From the NCBI GenBank assembly GCA_963702765.1, contig CAVPEB010000062.1, positions 1 through 64,000 on the forward strand: a stretch of DNA of 64,000 nucleotides. The letters are read 5' to 3'. Source of the stretch: DATMNR01 sp963702765 (lineage in GTDB: Bacteria; Chloroflexota; Ktedonobacteria; Ktedonobacterales; Ktedonobacteraceae). Under the pieces are notes generated by a model, which had not been told where the DNA came from, searched no databases, and was given only the letters and a program-made list of their open reading frames with translations. Position numbers and translations under genes: made by a program. Below, piece by piece: positions 34,747-43,169 of the stretch (position 1 is the first letter of the stretch; every line of letters begins with the position of its first letter).

Positions 34747-36984
34747 ATGAAGTGTGAACGTTGTGAAAAGAATCCCGCCCGTGTGCGTATAGATCAGATC
34801 GTCAATGGACGGCGTGAACAGCATTATCTGTGCCAATCGTGTGTTGATGAGTTGATGGGTGCAGCGATGGGCCAAATGGGTGGTTTTGATGGTGAGGGTC
34901 TCCCTGATGGCGCTCCATTTGGTTTCGTTTCAAAAAACGGAAATGCTGCCTCTGCCGCTGGTGGTGTAAATACTGCTACTGCTGAGCGACATTCAAATAA
35001 TAGTAAGACACCTACCTTAGATCAGTATGGGCGTGATCTGACTCGCGAGGTTGAAGAAGGTAAGTTGGATCCTGCAGCCGGCCGCCAACGAGAACTTCGC
35101 CGCCTGATAACTGTACTGGGTCGCCGTCAAAAGAATAATCCCGTACTCATTGGTGAGCCTGGTGTAGGTAAGACCGCAATTGTCGAGAATTTGGCGCGCC
35201 GCATTTACGAGGGCGATGTTCCTTCAGTATTACGTGGTAAGCGCATTGTTTCATTGAATATTGGTGGTATGGTTGCCGGTGCAATGTTCCGCGGACAGTT
35301 CGAGCAGCGTATTAAGTCAATTCTTGAGGAACTGCGGCAAGCTGATGACGTGATCGTGTTTATCGACGAATTGCACACGGTTGTAGGAGCTGGAGCAGCA
35401 GAAGGTGCTGTTGGAGCGGCTGATATGCTCAAGCCTGCCTTGGCCCGTGGTGAAATGCGTTGTATTGGTGCGACTACATTAGATGAGTATCGCAAGCATA
35501 TTGAAAAAGATGCAGCGTTAGAGCGTCGTTTCCAGCCTGTGATGGTCGATGAGCCTTCAGCGGAAGAAGCGATAGAGATGCTGCGCATAGTGCGTCCGAA
35601 CTATGAACTGCACCACAGCGTAAGCATTACTGACGAGGCTATAGAAGCCGCCGTTAAACTCTCTGATCGCTATATCAATGATCGTTTCCTGCCTGATAAA
35701 GCTATCGACGTTATGGACGAGGCTGCATCGGCACTGCGCTTAGAGGCGATGGAAAAAGGCATTGTAAGCCCGATACTCATTACCGACCTTGAGAAGGAGT
35801 TAGCTGATCTCCAGACAAAGAAGGAAGCTGCTGCTAATGCTGAGGATTACGAGCGAGCCGCGAAGTTGCGCCAACAAGAGTTGGTAATACAAGACAAGCT
35901 CGAAAAAGCTCGTGCAGAGGCGGGTAGTTCAATGACCTTACTTGTCACTCCTGAGCTTATCGCGAAAAGTGTTGAAAACTGGACAGGTGTGCCTGTCAGC
36001 CAGATGTTAGAGAGCGAGCGTCAGAATTTAATCAGTCTTGAAGATGATTTGCGTAAACGCGTGATTGGACAGGACGAAGCTATTAGCGCTGTTGCTCGCG
36101 CGATTAGACGATCGCGAGCCGGACTTAAGGATCCTAAACGCCCAATTGGATCGTTTCTTTTCCTTGGCCCAACAGGCGTAGGTAAGACGGAATTAGCGAA
36201 GGCTTTAGCTGCCGAGTTGTTTGGTGGTGTGGAAAATCTCATTCGCCTGGATATGTCGGAATATATGGAGCCACATACGGTATCCCGTTTGTTCGGTAGC
36301 CCTCCGGGTTATGTTGGACATGACGAAGGTGGCCAATTAACTGAGCAGGTACGCCGTCGCCCATATAGTGTGATCCTTCTTGACGAGGTTGAAAAGGCTC
36401 ATCCAGAGGTCTTCAATGCATTGTTGCAAATCATGGACGATGGTCGGCTGACCGATGGTCAAGGTCGCACAGTAGACTTTAAGAACACTGTAGTGATTAT
36501 GACCAGTAATGCTGGTAGCGCTGATATGAAGCGGGCAGTGCGCATCGGCTTCTTGCCGACAAAAGATGAGGATTCACGCGATGAGCATCACGAAGCCATC
36601 CGTTCGAAAGCAATGGAAGGGCTGAAGCGTATGTTCCGTCCAGAGTTCATCAACCGCATTGACCAGATTGTGGTCTTCCATTCTCTGGGTAAGCCAGAAC
36701 TCTACAAAATAGTTGATTTGCTGCTTGATCAAGTCCGCTCGCGTCTAAGTGAGCAGAAGATTGAGCTTGTGATCAGCGATGAGGTACGAGATCTGTTACT
36801 ACACGAAGGGTTTGATGAAGAGTATGGCGCGCGTCCGTTGCGCCGAACGATTTAGACCTACGTCGATGACACGCTGGCTGATGCCTTGCTAAATGGTGTT
36901 CTTGCACCTGGTAAAGTTGCTCACTTGGTGTTGCATGATGGTAAGGTTGCTGTTGAGGCACAGGAAGTAGCTGTTGCAGCGTAA
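34747..36984 (+). CDS. clpE: ClpE-like AAA+ unfoldase with in-frame TAG at codon 703
   Basis: Two-ATPase-domain chaperone that feeds proteins to ClpP. The N-terminus is a zinc finger (Cys3, 6, 29, 32), as in ClpE/McsA, and the usual Clp N-domain is absent. Walker A motifs are GEPGVGKT (about 135) and GPTGVGKT (about 473), and a UVR segment (EDYERAAKLRQQE, about 365) lies between them. The conserved C-terminus RPLRRTIQRYVEDPL-type is interrupted: codon 703, normally Gln (CAG), is TAG at 36853-36855. The frame then continues TYVDDTLADALL... for 42 residues to TAA at 36984. Strict termination would remove most of the final D2 subdomain. A point mutation, base error or read-through are all possible. 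Confidence 0.9.
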
Positions 36985-36991
36985 TAGATAA

Positions 36992-37039
36992 AAAAGAAAA
37001 ATTCACCATCCGCTCAAATGGGTGGTGAATTTTTCTTTT
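36992..37039. terminator. Bidirectional intrinsic terminator
   Basis: A 16-bp perfect stem (AAAAGAAAAATTCACC and its complement), extended by four more pairs around an eight-base loop, with A and T tracts at the ends. It sits between the convergent clpE-like and MmgE/PrpD genes and serves both. Confidence 0.85.
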
Positions 37040-37041
37040 GA

Positions 37042-38409
37042 TTACCAGCTAATTTTCTCCAAATTATCTAACTTCTTGACTCTCTCGACTATCTCTTTTC
37101 TTTTTCTTTCCTCATTCATCACAGGCGCTACCAGTTCGTGAAAACGTGCCTCTAGCTGCTCCCAACTTAAGGGATTGTGTGGATCACCAAGTGCATATCT
37201 CACATTTGCACTGAATTCTCTCCCATCAGTCATTCTTACACTCGCGCTTGCTCGCCATTCCTTGGGGTAATACTCATCAAGTTCTGAAGATGAATAACAT
37301 TCGACACGCTGCATGAGTTCTTTGACTTTGGAATCATGTATCCACTCGTTTGTAAATACAGACATACCTGCTGTGCCTGTAAGCAGCGCGATTGCTGCCC
37401 CAAATGGCATGCTGAATTGCGCTTCGACTACATTATTGGGTTGCCTTTTCCGGTCAATTGGATCAGCTATTAATCCTCGCCCTCCTGTCAAGACGCCACA
37501 ACGCACAAGCTGGATGTGTTCGGGATTGAGATGGTAGTTATGAATAATTTCGAAAAAGCAATCAATGGGACCATGCATATAACGACAGCAAGCATATGGC
37601 TTGATGGATACTAGCATCATCGCGAATTCATCTTCTTCCTGGCGTACTAGTTGGGATATATCACTTGCTGATGAATAAGCATGAAGAAATCCATAGGGAC
37701 TTTCGAGAATACTTGCCGGACCTATGAAACCTGCTGCTGCAAAGCGTGCCGCCATAATCCCAGCGTGACAAGCCCAACCGGGATGGAGTCTTTTCGTCCA
37801 AGCCCCATCATGTAAATACGCCATTGAACCTGCAGCCATACTACCTGCAATTCCCAGAGCCATATTTGTTTGCTCAGGCGATAATCCTAACAGTCGTGCA
37901 CTGGCTGCCGCAGCTCCCAAAGTTCCGCATATGGCGGTAGGATGAAAGCCGCGTTCGTAGGACGAAGCTGGATTGAGCGCGGCACCTACACGCAATGTTA
38001 CCTCGTATCCTGCAATCACGGCTGAGTAGAAGTCAGCAGGCGTTGAGCCAAGCTGCTCTGCAAGTGCAAGGGCAGCAGGAAATACAACAACTCCTGGATG
38101 TAGTGATGAGCGGTTCTCAACATCATCCATTTCCAACCCATGTGCTGCAATGCCATTTACTAATGCAGCCCACTCTGCTTCAGCCCGTTCTTGCCTGCCG
38201 AAAATAGTGACTCCATGGTCGCTTCCTATAGCCATTTGCTCTAACATCTGATAACCTGCAAAGCTAGATGGAAGGATAGAGCCGCGAAGAGTGACTGCTA
38301 AGTGGTCAAGTAGCAAGTAGCGTACTCGTTCCCTCACTGATGCTGAAAGGTCTTCATAGTGTAATCGAGCACAAAAACGGGCGAGCTCTGCTGTTGGGTG
38401 GTTTGTCAT
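37042..38409 (-). CDS. MmgE/PrpD-family protein
   Basis: 455 residues from ATG 38409, preceded by AGGAG; a longer frame to 38511 lacks a site. The family includes 2-methylcitrate dehydratase (PrpD), cis-aconitate decarboxylase and uncharacterised relatives. Visible blocks are LLLDHLAVTLRGS, NGIAAHGLEMDD (family signature), AGYEVTLRVGAALNP, LHPGWACHAGIMAA and KPYACCRYMHGPID. No methylcitrate-cycle gene is adjacent, so propionate degradation is not supported and the substrate is unknown. Confidence 0.9.
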   Translation of the reverse strand: MTNHPTAELARFCARLHYEDLSASVRERVRYLLLDHLAVTLRGSILPSSFAGYQMLEQMAIGSDHGVTIFGRQERAEAEWAALVNGIAAHGLEMDDVENRSSLHPGVVVFPAALALAEQLGSTPADFYSAVIAGYEVTLRVGAALNPASSYERGFHPTAICGTLGAAAASARLLGLSPEQTNMALGIAGSMAAGSMAYLHDGAWTKRLHPGWACHAGIMAARFAAAGFIGPASILESPYGFLHAYSSASDISQLVRQEEDEFAMMLVSIKPYACCRYMHGPIDCFFEIIHNYHLNPEHIQLVRCGVLTGGRGLIADPIDRKRQPNNVVEAQFSMPFGAAIALLTGTAGMSVFTNEWIHDSKVKELMQRVECYSSSELDEYYPKEWRASASVRMTDGREFSANVRYALGDPHNPLSWEQLEARFHELVAPVMNEERKRKEIVERVKKLDNLEKISW

Positions 38410-38589
38410 AAATATGCTCCTGGTGGTCTTTTTACTCAGCGGAGATTTCAAAGAGAGTGTAGCATATTTCATTGTATAAAGATGCGTAAGCAGGGAGGAA
38501 AGTGACATCAAATCTGGTAGACGAGTATCTTGAAGCTACATTTGGTAGGAAATAAAAACTCCTGAACATATAGTGTCCAGGAGTTTGAG

Positions 38590-38662
38590 CAGGGGAGACA
38601 GGAATCGAACCCGCAACCTGCCGTTTTGGAGACGGCTGCTCTGCCAGTTGAGCTACTCCCCT
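38590..38662 (-). tRNA. tRNA-Trp (CCA anticodon)
   Basis: 73 nt. The acceptor AGGGGAG pairs with CTCCCCT, with discriminator G. The anticodon arm GCCGT-CTCCAAA-ACGGC gives anticodon CCA with U33, and the T loop is TTCGATT. All stems are good. The 3' CCA is not encoded. It lies directly before the integrated element boundary. Confidence 0.95.
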
Positions 38663-38701
38663 ATATTGGGAAAACCAGTACATGCATCGGCATATACTGG
38701 T

Positions 38702-38759
38702 GGCGGAGAGGGAGAGATTCGAACTCTCGGAGGCGTTTCCACCTCAGCGGTTTAGCAAA
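38702..38759 (-). pseudogene. 3' half of a tRNA-Ser (att site scar)
   Basis: On the minus strand this reads anticodon loop TTGCTAA, a long variable arm (GAGGTG/CGCCTC stem), the T arm GAGAGTTCGAATCTCTC and acceptor CCTCTCCG. The 5' half (acceptor strand and D arm) is absent: the sequence before GAGGTT shows no GGAGAGG. It is therefore an attachment-site remnant and not a working tRNA. The remaining bases to 39066 hold no gene. Confidence 0.8.
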
Positions 38760-39066
38760 CCTCATTCTCATCGTAACACCACAAGTACATCAATCCGCAC
38801 TATAAGCTATTCCGTGTTATTCGTCGTTCCAAAAAAACACTGAATAACCGACGTATCCAAGGCCCATACCACACAAACCCGACAACATCATATCAGACTG
38901 CTACCACTACGTCAATAGCCAATACGCTAGGAAAAAAGAAGCGAATTGAACGGCTTGAATTTTATAGTACCTTTGATCTAAACTCTTTACTGCTGAGATA
39001 CAACTTGATACACTTTTCCTACCCTCTTCAGATTTGAGTAAAGAGGTAGATAATGAAAGGGTTAAA

Positions 39067-39384
39067 ATGCCTAACACGTTAAAAGTTATTGTTCAGCCTT
39101 ATGAGAATAGCGAAGAACCACAAAACAGTATTGAAGATCGAAATATTGAACTTGTACGACGTGGTTTCCCTGCATCTAGTATCAATATAGGACATAATAC
39201 TCCATCAAGGTTGGATAGTAGCTTTGCCAGAGTTGAGCATGTAGTAGTCTTCAATGTGGAACTGGCAACACTTCAACCAGCACAAAAAGTTTTCCTAGAT
39301 CATCTGATTAGAAGTAACGTGATTAAGTCATATATCCTAACCGACATCACAGGGAGAAAATTAGCGGATAGCGAAGAGGGTTAA
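39067..39384 (+). CDS. Small hypothetical protein of the integrated element
   Basis: 105 residues from ATG 39067, behind GAAAGGG. Not recognised. It begins with a beta-strand-like TLKVIVQPYEN, has a mixed middle, and ends VIKSYILTDITGRKLADSEEG. There is no membrane helix or clear catalytic motif. It lies at the 38.7-kb edge of the element and is probably cargo. A TTG start at 39034 would add 11 residues. Confidence 0.6.
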   Translation: MPNTLKVIVQPYENSEEPQNSIEDRNIELVRRGFPASSINIGHNTPSRLDSSFARVEHVVVFNVELATLQPAQKVFLDHLIRSNVIKSYILTDITGRKLADSEEG

Positions 39385-39772
39385 GAGGAATTGTATTGAA
39401 TGGGGAATTAATCGGTTATTGTTCCTGATTTCTTCCCCTGGTTGATACTCGTTCCGTTGTGTGTCTATGCCTTTACTCTCAATGATCCATTTAACCCCGT
39501 CTAAACACTCCCTTTTAACCACGTGATACCGAATAAGAAAGTGCTTTATATGGGTACACACAAAACCTAGCTCAAGATTAGGCGTTCCATATGTGAAAAA
39601 CCAGCTAGAGATTAGGCGCGTAAAATGGTTAATTCCAGGAGGTGCAAAGATTTCAAGGAACGGTGTACTATATCATCACCTGTCAATCCAGGTGCTACGA
39701 CGTTTCATGGGGTTACTGTGCTGATCTGTAGACGTTTGAACGAGTAGTGAAACAACGGAAAGGGAATAAAAT
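39385..39772. other. Non-coding stretch inside the integrated element
   Basis: No convincing gene. It holds a near-direct repeat (AGATTAGGCG twice, about 39575 and 39610) and a CACCTG-TCAATC-CAGGTG hairpin near 39680. A 40-codon ATG frame near 39624 lacks a ribosome site. The 66-codon minus frame at 39361-39561 overlaps the end of the preceding gene and has no support. Confidence 0.4.
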
Positions 39773-39967
39773 ATGAAAACTTTAATCGAAACCTTGCCCG
39801 ATGGTACACAGAACTACCTGGTTGACGTAGAGGGTTTGGGTATGTTCTTCCTGATTGTGTTCAATGGAGTGCCTATTCAGACGGAACGGTGGTGTGATCA
39901 CATTGAAACGTATCCCGAACATGCTCGTAAATGGTGTGATGTCCGGGGAACGTATGCACTGAACTGA
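39773..39967 (+). CDS. Small hypothetical protein of the integrated element
   Basis: 64 residues, start ATG 39773 behind GGAAAGGG. Not recognised. The sequence is well formed: MKTLIETLPDGTQNYLVDVEG, with a Trp- and Cys-containing C-terminal part (RWCDHIETYPEHARKWCDVRG). Two WCD motifs 20 residues apart could suggest a small metal- or disulfide-stabilised fold, but this is only a pattern. It lies upstream of, and convergent with, the integrase gene. Confidence 0.55.
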   Translation: MKTLIETLPDGTQNYLVDVEGLGMFFLIVFNGVPIQTERWCDHIETYPEHARKWCDVRGTYALN

Positions 39968-40049
39968 GTGATCTGGTCTTAGAACACAAAAAGAAACCAG
40001 GGAGGAGAGGAATTAAATCTCGTTCCCTGATTTTTCGTTCCTTGGTTGG

Positions 40050-40905
40050 TTAGAGCGGTAGATACTGTGAACTTGAAGCATTAGGACGTGCGTGTGTGTA
40101 CTTACCCGTAGTCGCTAAACTGGCATGTCCTAACGTATCCCTTACCAGATTGATGTGAGCTCCTCTGTCCAGTGAGTGAGAAGCATGTGCATGTCGTAAC
40201 CTGTGAGGAGAGACGTTCCCTTGAATACCCGCTTTTTGTGCTGCATCTAATACTATCCGCTCTACTTGTCGTTCTGTGAGTTTGGTATTGCCCTTCCTTG
40301 ATCTGAACACATAATCTTGTAGATGTGAGTCACCATGTAGAGATTGAAGCTCCTCCCACATTGCACCCACAACTAGGATATTCCGTTCCTTACTCCCTGT
40401 ACCCCACACACTGATCTGACCTCCCTCTGAACGCTCTACTACATCCGACCACTTCAAACCGCACACCTCTGATACACGTAAACCGCAATAATACATCAAT
40501 CTAAGTAGCGCATGGTTTCTAGGGTTGTCCCTGGTTGCTGAGATGAGGTTTATTGTTTGCTCCTCGGTTAAAATGCGTTGTGCTAACTGCGTACGTACCT
40601 TTGGAGGTTTGAGAGCGGCACCGACATTGAATTGAACGTACCCCCAACTCATGAGCGAACGAGAGAAGAGATTTAACCGCGTTCAGTGATTGTGATCTGG
40701 TTGCGTCGGATAGATCGTCCAGGGAGTCAGAAAAGCGTTGTAAGTCTTGTAGCGTTGTATCCTGTAGTGTCTTACCAGCGAACGAGAGGAGCTTTTGAAC
40801 ATCCTGGTTATATGCGTGTTGTGTGTGTTCAGATCGTCCGTGCAACCACATCGAAATAACCTCTTGATCGTGTTCATTGATCTGTATGAGTGCTGTATAT
40901 TCCAT
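40050..40905 (-). pseudogene. Tyrosine recombinase (integrase), one-base frameshift
   Basis: Read across one surplus base the product is 284 residues. The N-terminal SAM-like DNA-binding half ends LLSFAHELG. After the run of five Gs (plus-strand C run 40641-40645) the frame shifts and continues YVQFNVGAALKPPKV into the catalytic half. Catalytic residues are intact: Arg in GLRVSEVCGL, HRLRH in SPHRLRHAHASH, His in LGHASLATTG and Tyr in KYTHARP. Removing one G restores a normal XerC/D-sized enzyme. It is the likely integrase of the element. It could be inactive, a base-call error or read by frameshifting. Confidence 0.85.
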
Positions 40906-41031
40906 CTATGTAACTCCTTATTTAATGCTCTATTTAGATCTGAACTATAGGCTTTTCCATTGACTCTCATATTTGGCAGGTGTAGAATTGCTGAACTAAC
41001 TAAAGGTTGAGATGCAGTGGAGGGTTATAGA

Positions 41032-41806
41032 ATGAAAAGTACCAATGCTCTAAAAAGAAAAGTGGATGAGCTGCAAAAGCAAGCAGAGGAAATTGAAGAG
41101 TTAGGGGTAAGGCTATTAGAAGAGGCACATTTTGAAGTATCCTCGACTGACACAGGCTACTTCATTGAGCTTGATTATCAGAGTCCGTTAAAAAGGTTAC
41201 AGCGTGAAGTCATTGTAAAATATCAACAATGGTATACTACGAGTCTACATTTAGTAGATGAGTTTACTCCAGAATGGGTAGACGATTTTAAAGAGCATTA
41301 TATTTCTCCTGGCAATTCACGATTTCTTGGTGTAAGGGCATATGAAACTATGGGGATATACAGCATTTAATAATCGGGAAATGGCGATTACTGAATTTGT
41401 TAATGGTTTAGAAGCGCAACTATCAATATTACTAAGTATACCGTCAGTAGTTGAAGTCAAAGAAATGAGTCTTAGGGAGTTAGTTACCGCAGACGTAGCA
41501 AGAACAGAAATTGAACAGGCTGAGTTACTTCTTGATAGTGGTTTTGAACGCGCTGCTGGTAGTATCGCTGGTGTGGCTCTGGAACTTCATCTAAAAACGC
41601 TATGCGATGTCAACAATGTATCATATCCACCAAAAGCTACTATAGAACCATTAGCACAAGCTCTGTATAAAGACAACAAACTTGATATCACAGAGTATAA
41701 GCGTATACAGTATCTAGCAAGCATCAGGAACAAATGCTCTCACCCGGAACCTGTATCGACAGTGGAAGTGCGAAACCTGATCGACGGGGTCAAAAAACTG
41801 GTATAA
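41032..41806 (+). pseudogene. HEPN-domain protein, one-base frameshift
   Basis: Two overlapping frames, 41032-41370 and 41342-41806, join into one 257-residue protein if a G is removed from GGGG at 41352-41355 (RAYETMG then YTAFNNREMAITEF). The N-terminal half has a coiled-coil start (residues 1-30) and an alpha/beta segment. The C-terminal half is helical and ends in the HEPN-type signature R-N-K-C-S-H (R-x4-H), as in DUF4145-like RNases. HEPN proteins are common in toxin and anti-phage systems. The ribosome site GGAGGG precedes 41032. A two-gene overlap with reinitiation is the alternative reading. Confidence 0.65.
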
Positions 41807-42023
41807 AAAGATGTGCAGAACAGGATGAATAGCGATTATCCCATTGGAGGATGGAAGGCGCGCCTCCTACGAGAAGATGCTCTTACACTTCCGCTTTTGC
41901 ATATTCAGAAAAGAATACCCCAGTAGCTCTCTTTGACGACTTCCAACACCATATTGTTCATTGCAGTTCGCGGATACATCGTTTCCCATTATGTACGACA
42001 CCATAAAAGAGGAATAATAACAC

Positions 42024-42527
42024 ATGGCGAGGGATACGTCTCAACAAGGTTTGATTTCCCAAACTGCCGTATTGAACCGTTTGGTGCAGTTGGGTTTCGA
42101 AGTGCTGCTCCCTTGGGCGGATCACCTGGGCTACGACCTTGCGTATTATGTCACAGAGGAACACCGGAGCTATGGGTTCTTTGTTCACAGAGAAAGTTAT
42201 CTGATACGCATTCAGGTTAAAACAGGGAGAATATCAAAGGATGGAACCTGTGTTGAGTTCAATACAGTTTCTGTCTCAGCAGGGAAACGCGGTAATTTGA
42301 AGAAAGGATATGCGGGAAAAGCTGAGTATTTCGCGGTCTATGTTCCTGACACTGGTAGGATTTATATGGTGACTGTCAATGAGGCTCCCAAAGCAACTGA
42401 CATGACACTTCGCTTTAAGAGTGCAGGAGTAATTCGGAGTAATGGTAGACAGAGCTGGCACGTTTCTTATGAGGAAGCGCTGACAAGTGGAGTGAAGTAT
42501 AATTGGGCAGAGGATTATGAGATTTAG
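42024..42527 (+). CDS. PD-(D/E)XK endonuclease (I-Ssp6803I/PDDEXK_5-like)
   Basis: 167 residues, ATG 42024 behind AAAAGAGGAA. The N-terminal helix QQGLISQTAVLNRLVQLG, then GYDLAYYV and the catalytic strand IRIQVKTGRI, form the D...QxK variant of the nuclease core. The family that I recognise includes the intron-encoded homing enzyme I-Ssp6803I, whose intron sits in a tRNA gene. Here the gene ends three bases before the 29-bp repeat at the tRNA-Ser 3' end, at the element boundary. It may be a homing or self-defence nuclease. No group I intron is seen. Confidence 0.75.
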   Translation: MARDTSQQGLISQTAVLNRLVQLGFEVLLPWADHLGYDLAYYVTEEHRSYGFFVHRESYLIRIQVKTGRISKDGTCVEFNTVSVSAGKRGNLKKGYAGKAEYFAVYVPDTGRIYMVTVNEAPKATDMTLRFKSAGVIRSNGRQSWHVSYEEALTSGVKYNWAEDYEI

Positions 42528-42531
42528 GGGG

Positions 42532-42616
42532 CGGAGAGGGAGAGATTCGAACTCTCGGGGGGCATAACCCCCACCCACTTAGCAGGGGCCGCACTAGGCC
42601 ACTATGCGACCTCTCC
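42532..42616 (-). tRNA. tRNA-Ser-like gene with irregular anticodon arm
   Basis: 85 nt on the minus strand. The acceptor GGAGAGG/CCTCTCC with G73, the T arm GAGAG-TTCGAAT-CTCTC and a long GGGGG/CCCCC variable arm are perfect, which marks it as a type II tRNA. The loop sequence CTGCTAA suggests anticodon GCT (Ser), but then the flanking bases GGCCC and GTGGG barely pair. If position 26 is kept, the stem GCCCC/TGGGT pairs at four of five positions and the anticodon slot reads CTA, with G instead of U at position 33. It is either a degenerate copy, miscalled by one base, or unusual. The call of Ser(GCT) is the simplest. Confidence 0.7.
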
Positions 42617-42655
42617 ATACAGAGTCTCAATTGGCTGATCATTGAGATGAAATTA

Positions 42656-42757
42656 TATTCCAAATCATGATAACCATAGCGGTGCAAACACATAATACCA
42701 AACCGTAGAAGGTACGTCAAGCATTTTTGAAACTAAGCCCTATCATGATTTGGAATA
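42656..42757. repeat. Inverted repeat with 17-bp perfect arms
   Basis: TATTCCAAATCATGATA at 42656-42672 and its exact complement at 42741-42757, separated by 68 bases. It has MITE-like geometry, about 102 bp in all. The left arm overlaps the probable tRNA -10 box. No target-site duplication was found. Confidence 0.55.
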
Positions 42758-42972
42758 AATGTAATTGCTACGCGTAAGACATGTACCCTACCAAAACACC
42801 TCAAGTGTCAATCTCCTAGATCGTTAGATTGCATTAAATAGTTAAAGCTCCAGTCACACCTTAAAGATGGTGACCATTTCTAACATTTGGTCTTTCACGA
42901 ACATTGCTAAAGTCTAGGGGTGAGTTTTGCTATGATTTCTCAATGTTATATGTCTTTGATCGAGATGAATTA

Positions 42973-43161
42973 TCACTGCTTCAAATTCGCTGGAAACTGG
43001 TAATTTGATACATCGTCGGGTTTAGGGTCAAGTGTACCATATTCGATTGTCACGATGTCGTGTGATGTAAGCGGTACTTCTGTATTCATATAACGTAAAA
43101 TTTGCTGATAGATTGTTCTTGCAGGTTCGCTGACTGTAAGTTTGGTTTCGCTAAGGTATCT
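42973..43161 (-). pseudogene. C-terminal remnant of an unidentified protein
   Basis: An open frame of 62 codons with no start codon before a TAG at 43162. It reads as credible protein (KLTVSEPARTIYQQILRYM, then SHDIVTIEYGTLDPKPDD) and ends at TGA 42973. It may be the tail of a gene decayed near the element boundary. No family recognised. Confidence 0.3.
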
Positions 43162-43169
43162 CTAGCTCT

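Larger units (their letters stand above)
38702..42558. mobile_element. Integrated element at a tRNA-Ser gene
   Basis: A 29-bp perfect direct repeat lies at 38702-38730 and 42530-42558. Both copies are the T-arm/acceptor 3' end of a serine tRNA on the minus strand. The copy at 42.5 kb belongs to a full-length tRNA; the other belongs to a 3' half only. This is the usual outcome of tyrosine-integrase insertion into a tRNA 3' end. Inside are a (frameshifted) tyrosine integrase, a HEPN-type gene, a PD-(D/E)XK nuclease gene and two small unknown genes. The element is about 3.8 kb, too small for a phage, and has no replication gene that I can see. Confidence 0.8.
42618..43169. other. Intergenic region beyond the element, with an inverted repeat and a gene remnant
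   Basis: It holds a TATAAT box for the tRNA (minus strand, 42653-42658), a 17-bp inverted-repeat pair and a 62-codon minus-strand coding remnant with no start, both listed separately. The rest, about 42760-42970, shows no gene. Confidence 0.45.

Noticed and set aside
38702..38759. Second tRNA-Ser gene
   Set aside because: Only the 3' half is present; no acceptor 5' strand or D arm is found upstream, so it cannot fold as a tRNA.
39361..39561. 66-codon minus-strand frame in the integrated element
   Set aside because: It overlaps the 3' end of the preceding gene and shows no ribosome site or recognisable domain.
42024..42616. Group I intron in the tRNA-Ser, suggested by the I-Ssp6803I-like nuclease
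   Set aside because: The tRNA is continuous over 85 bases and the nuclease gene lies outside it; no intron core was seen.
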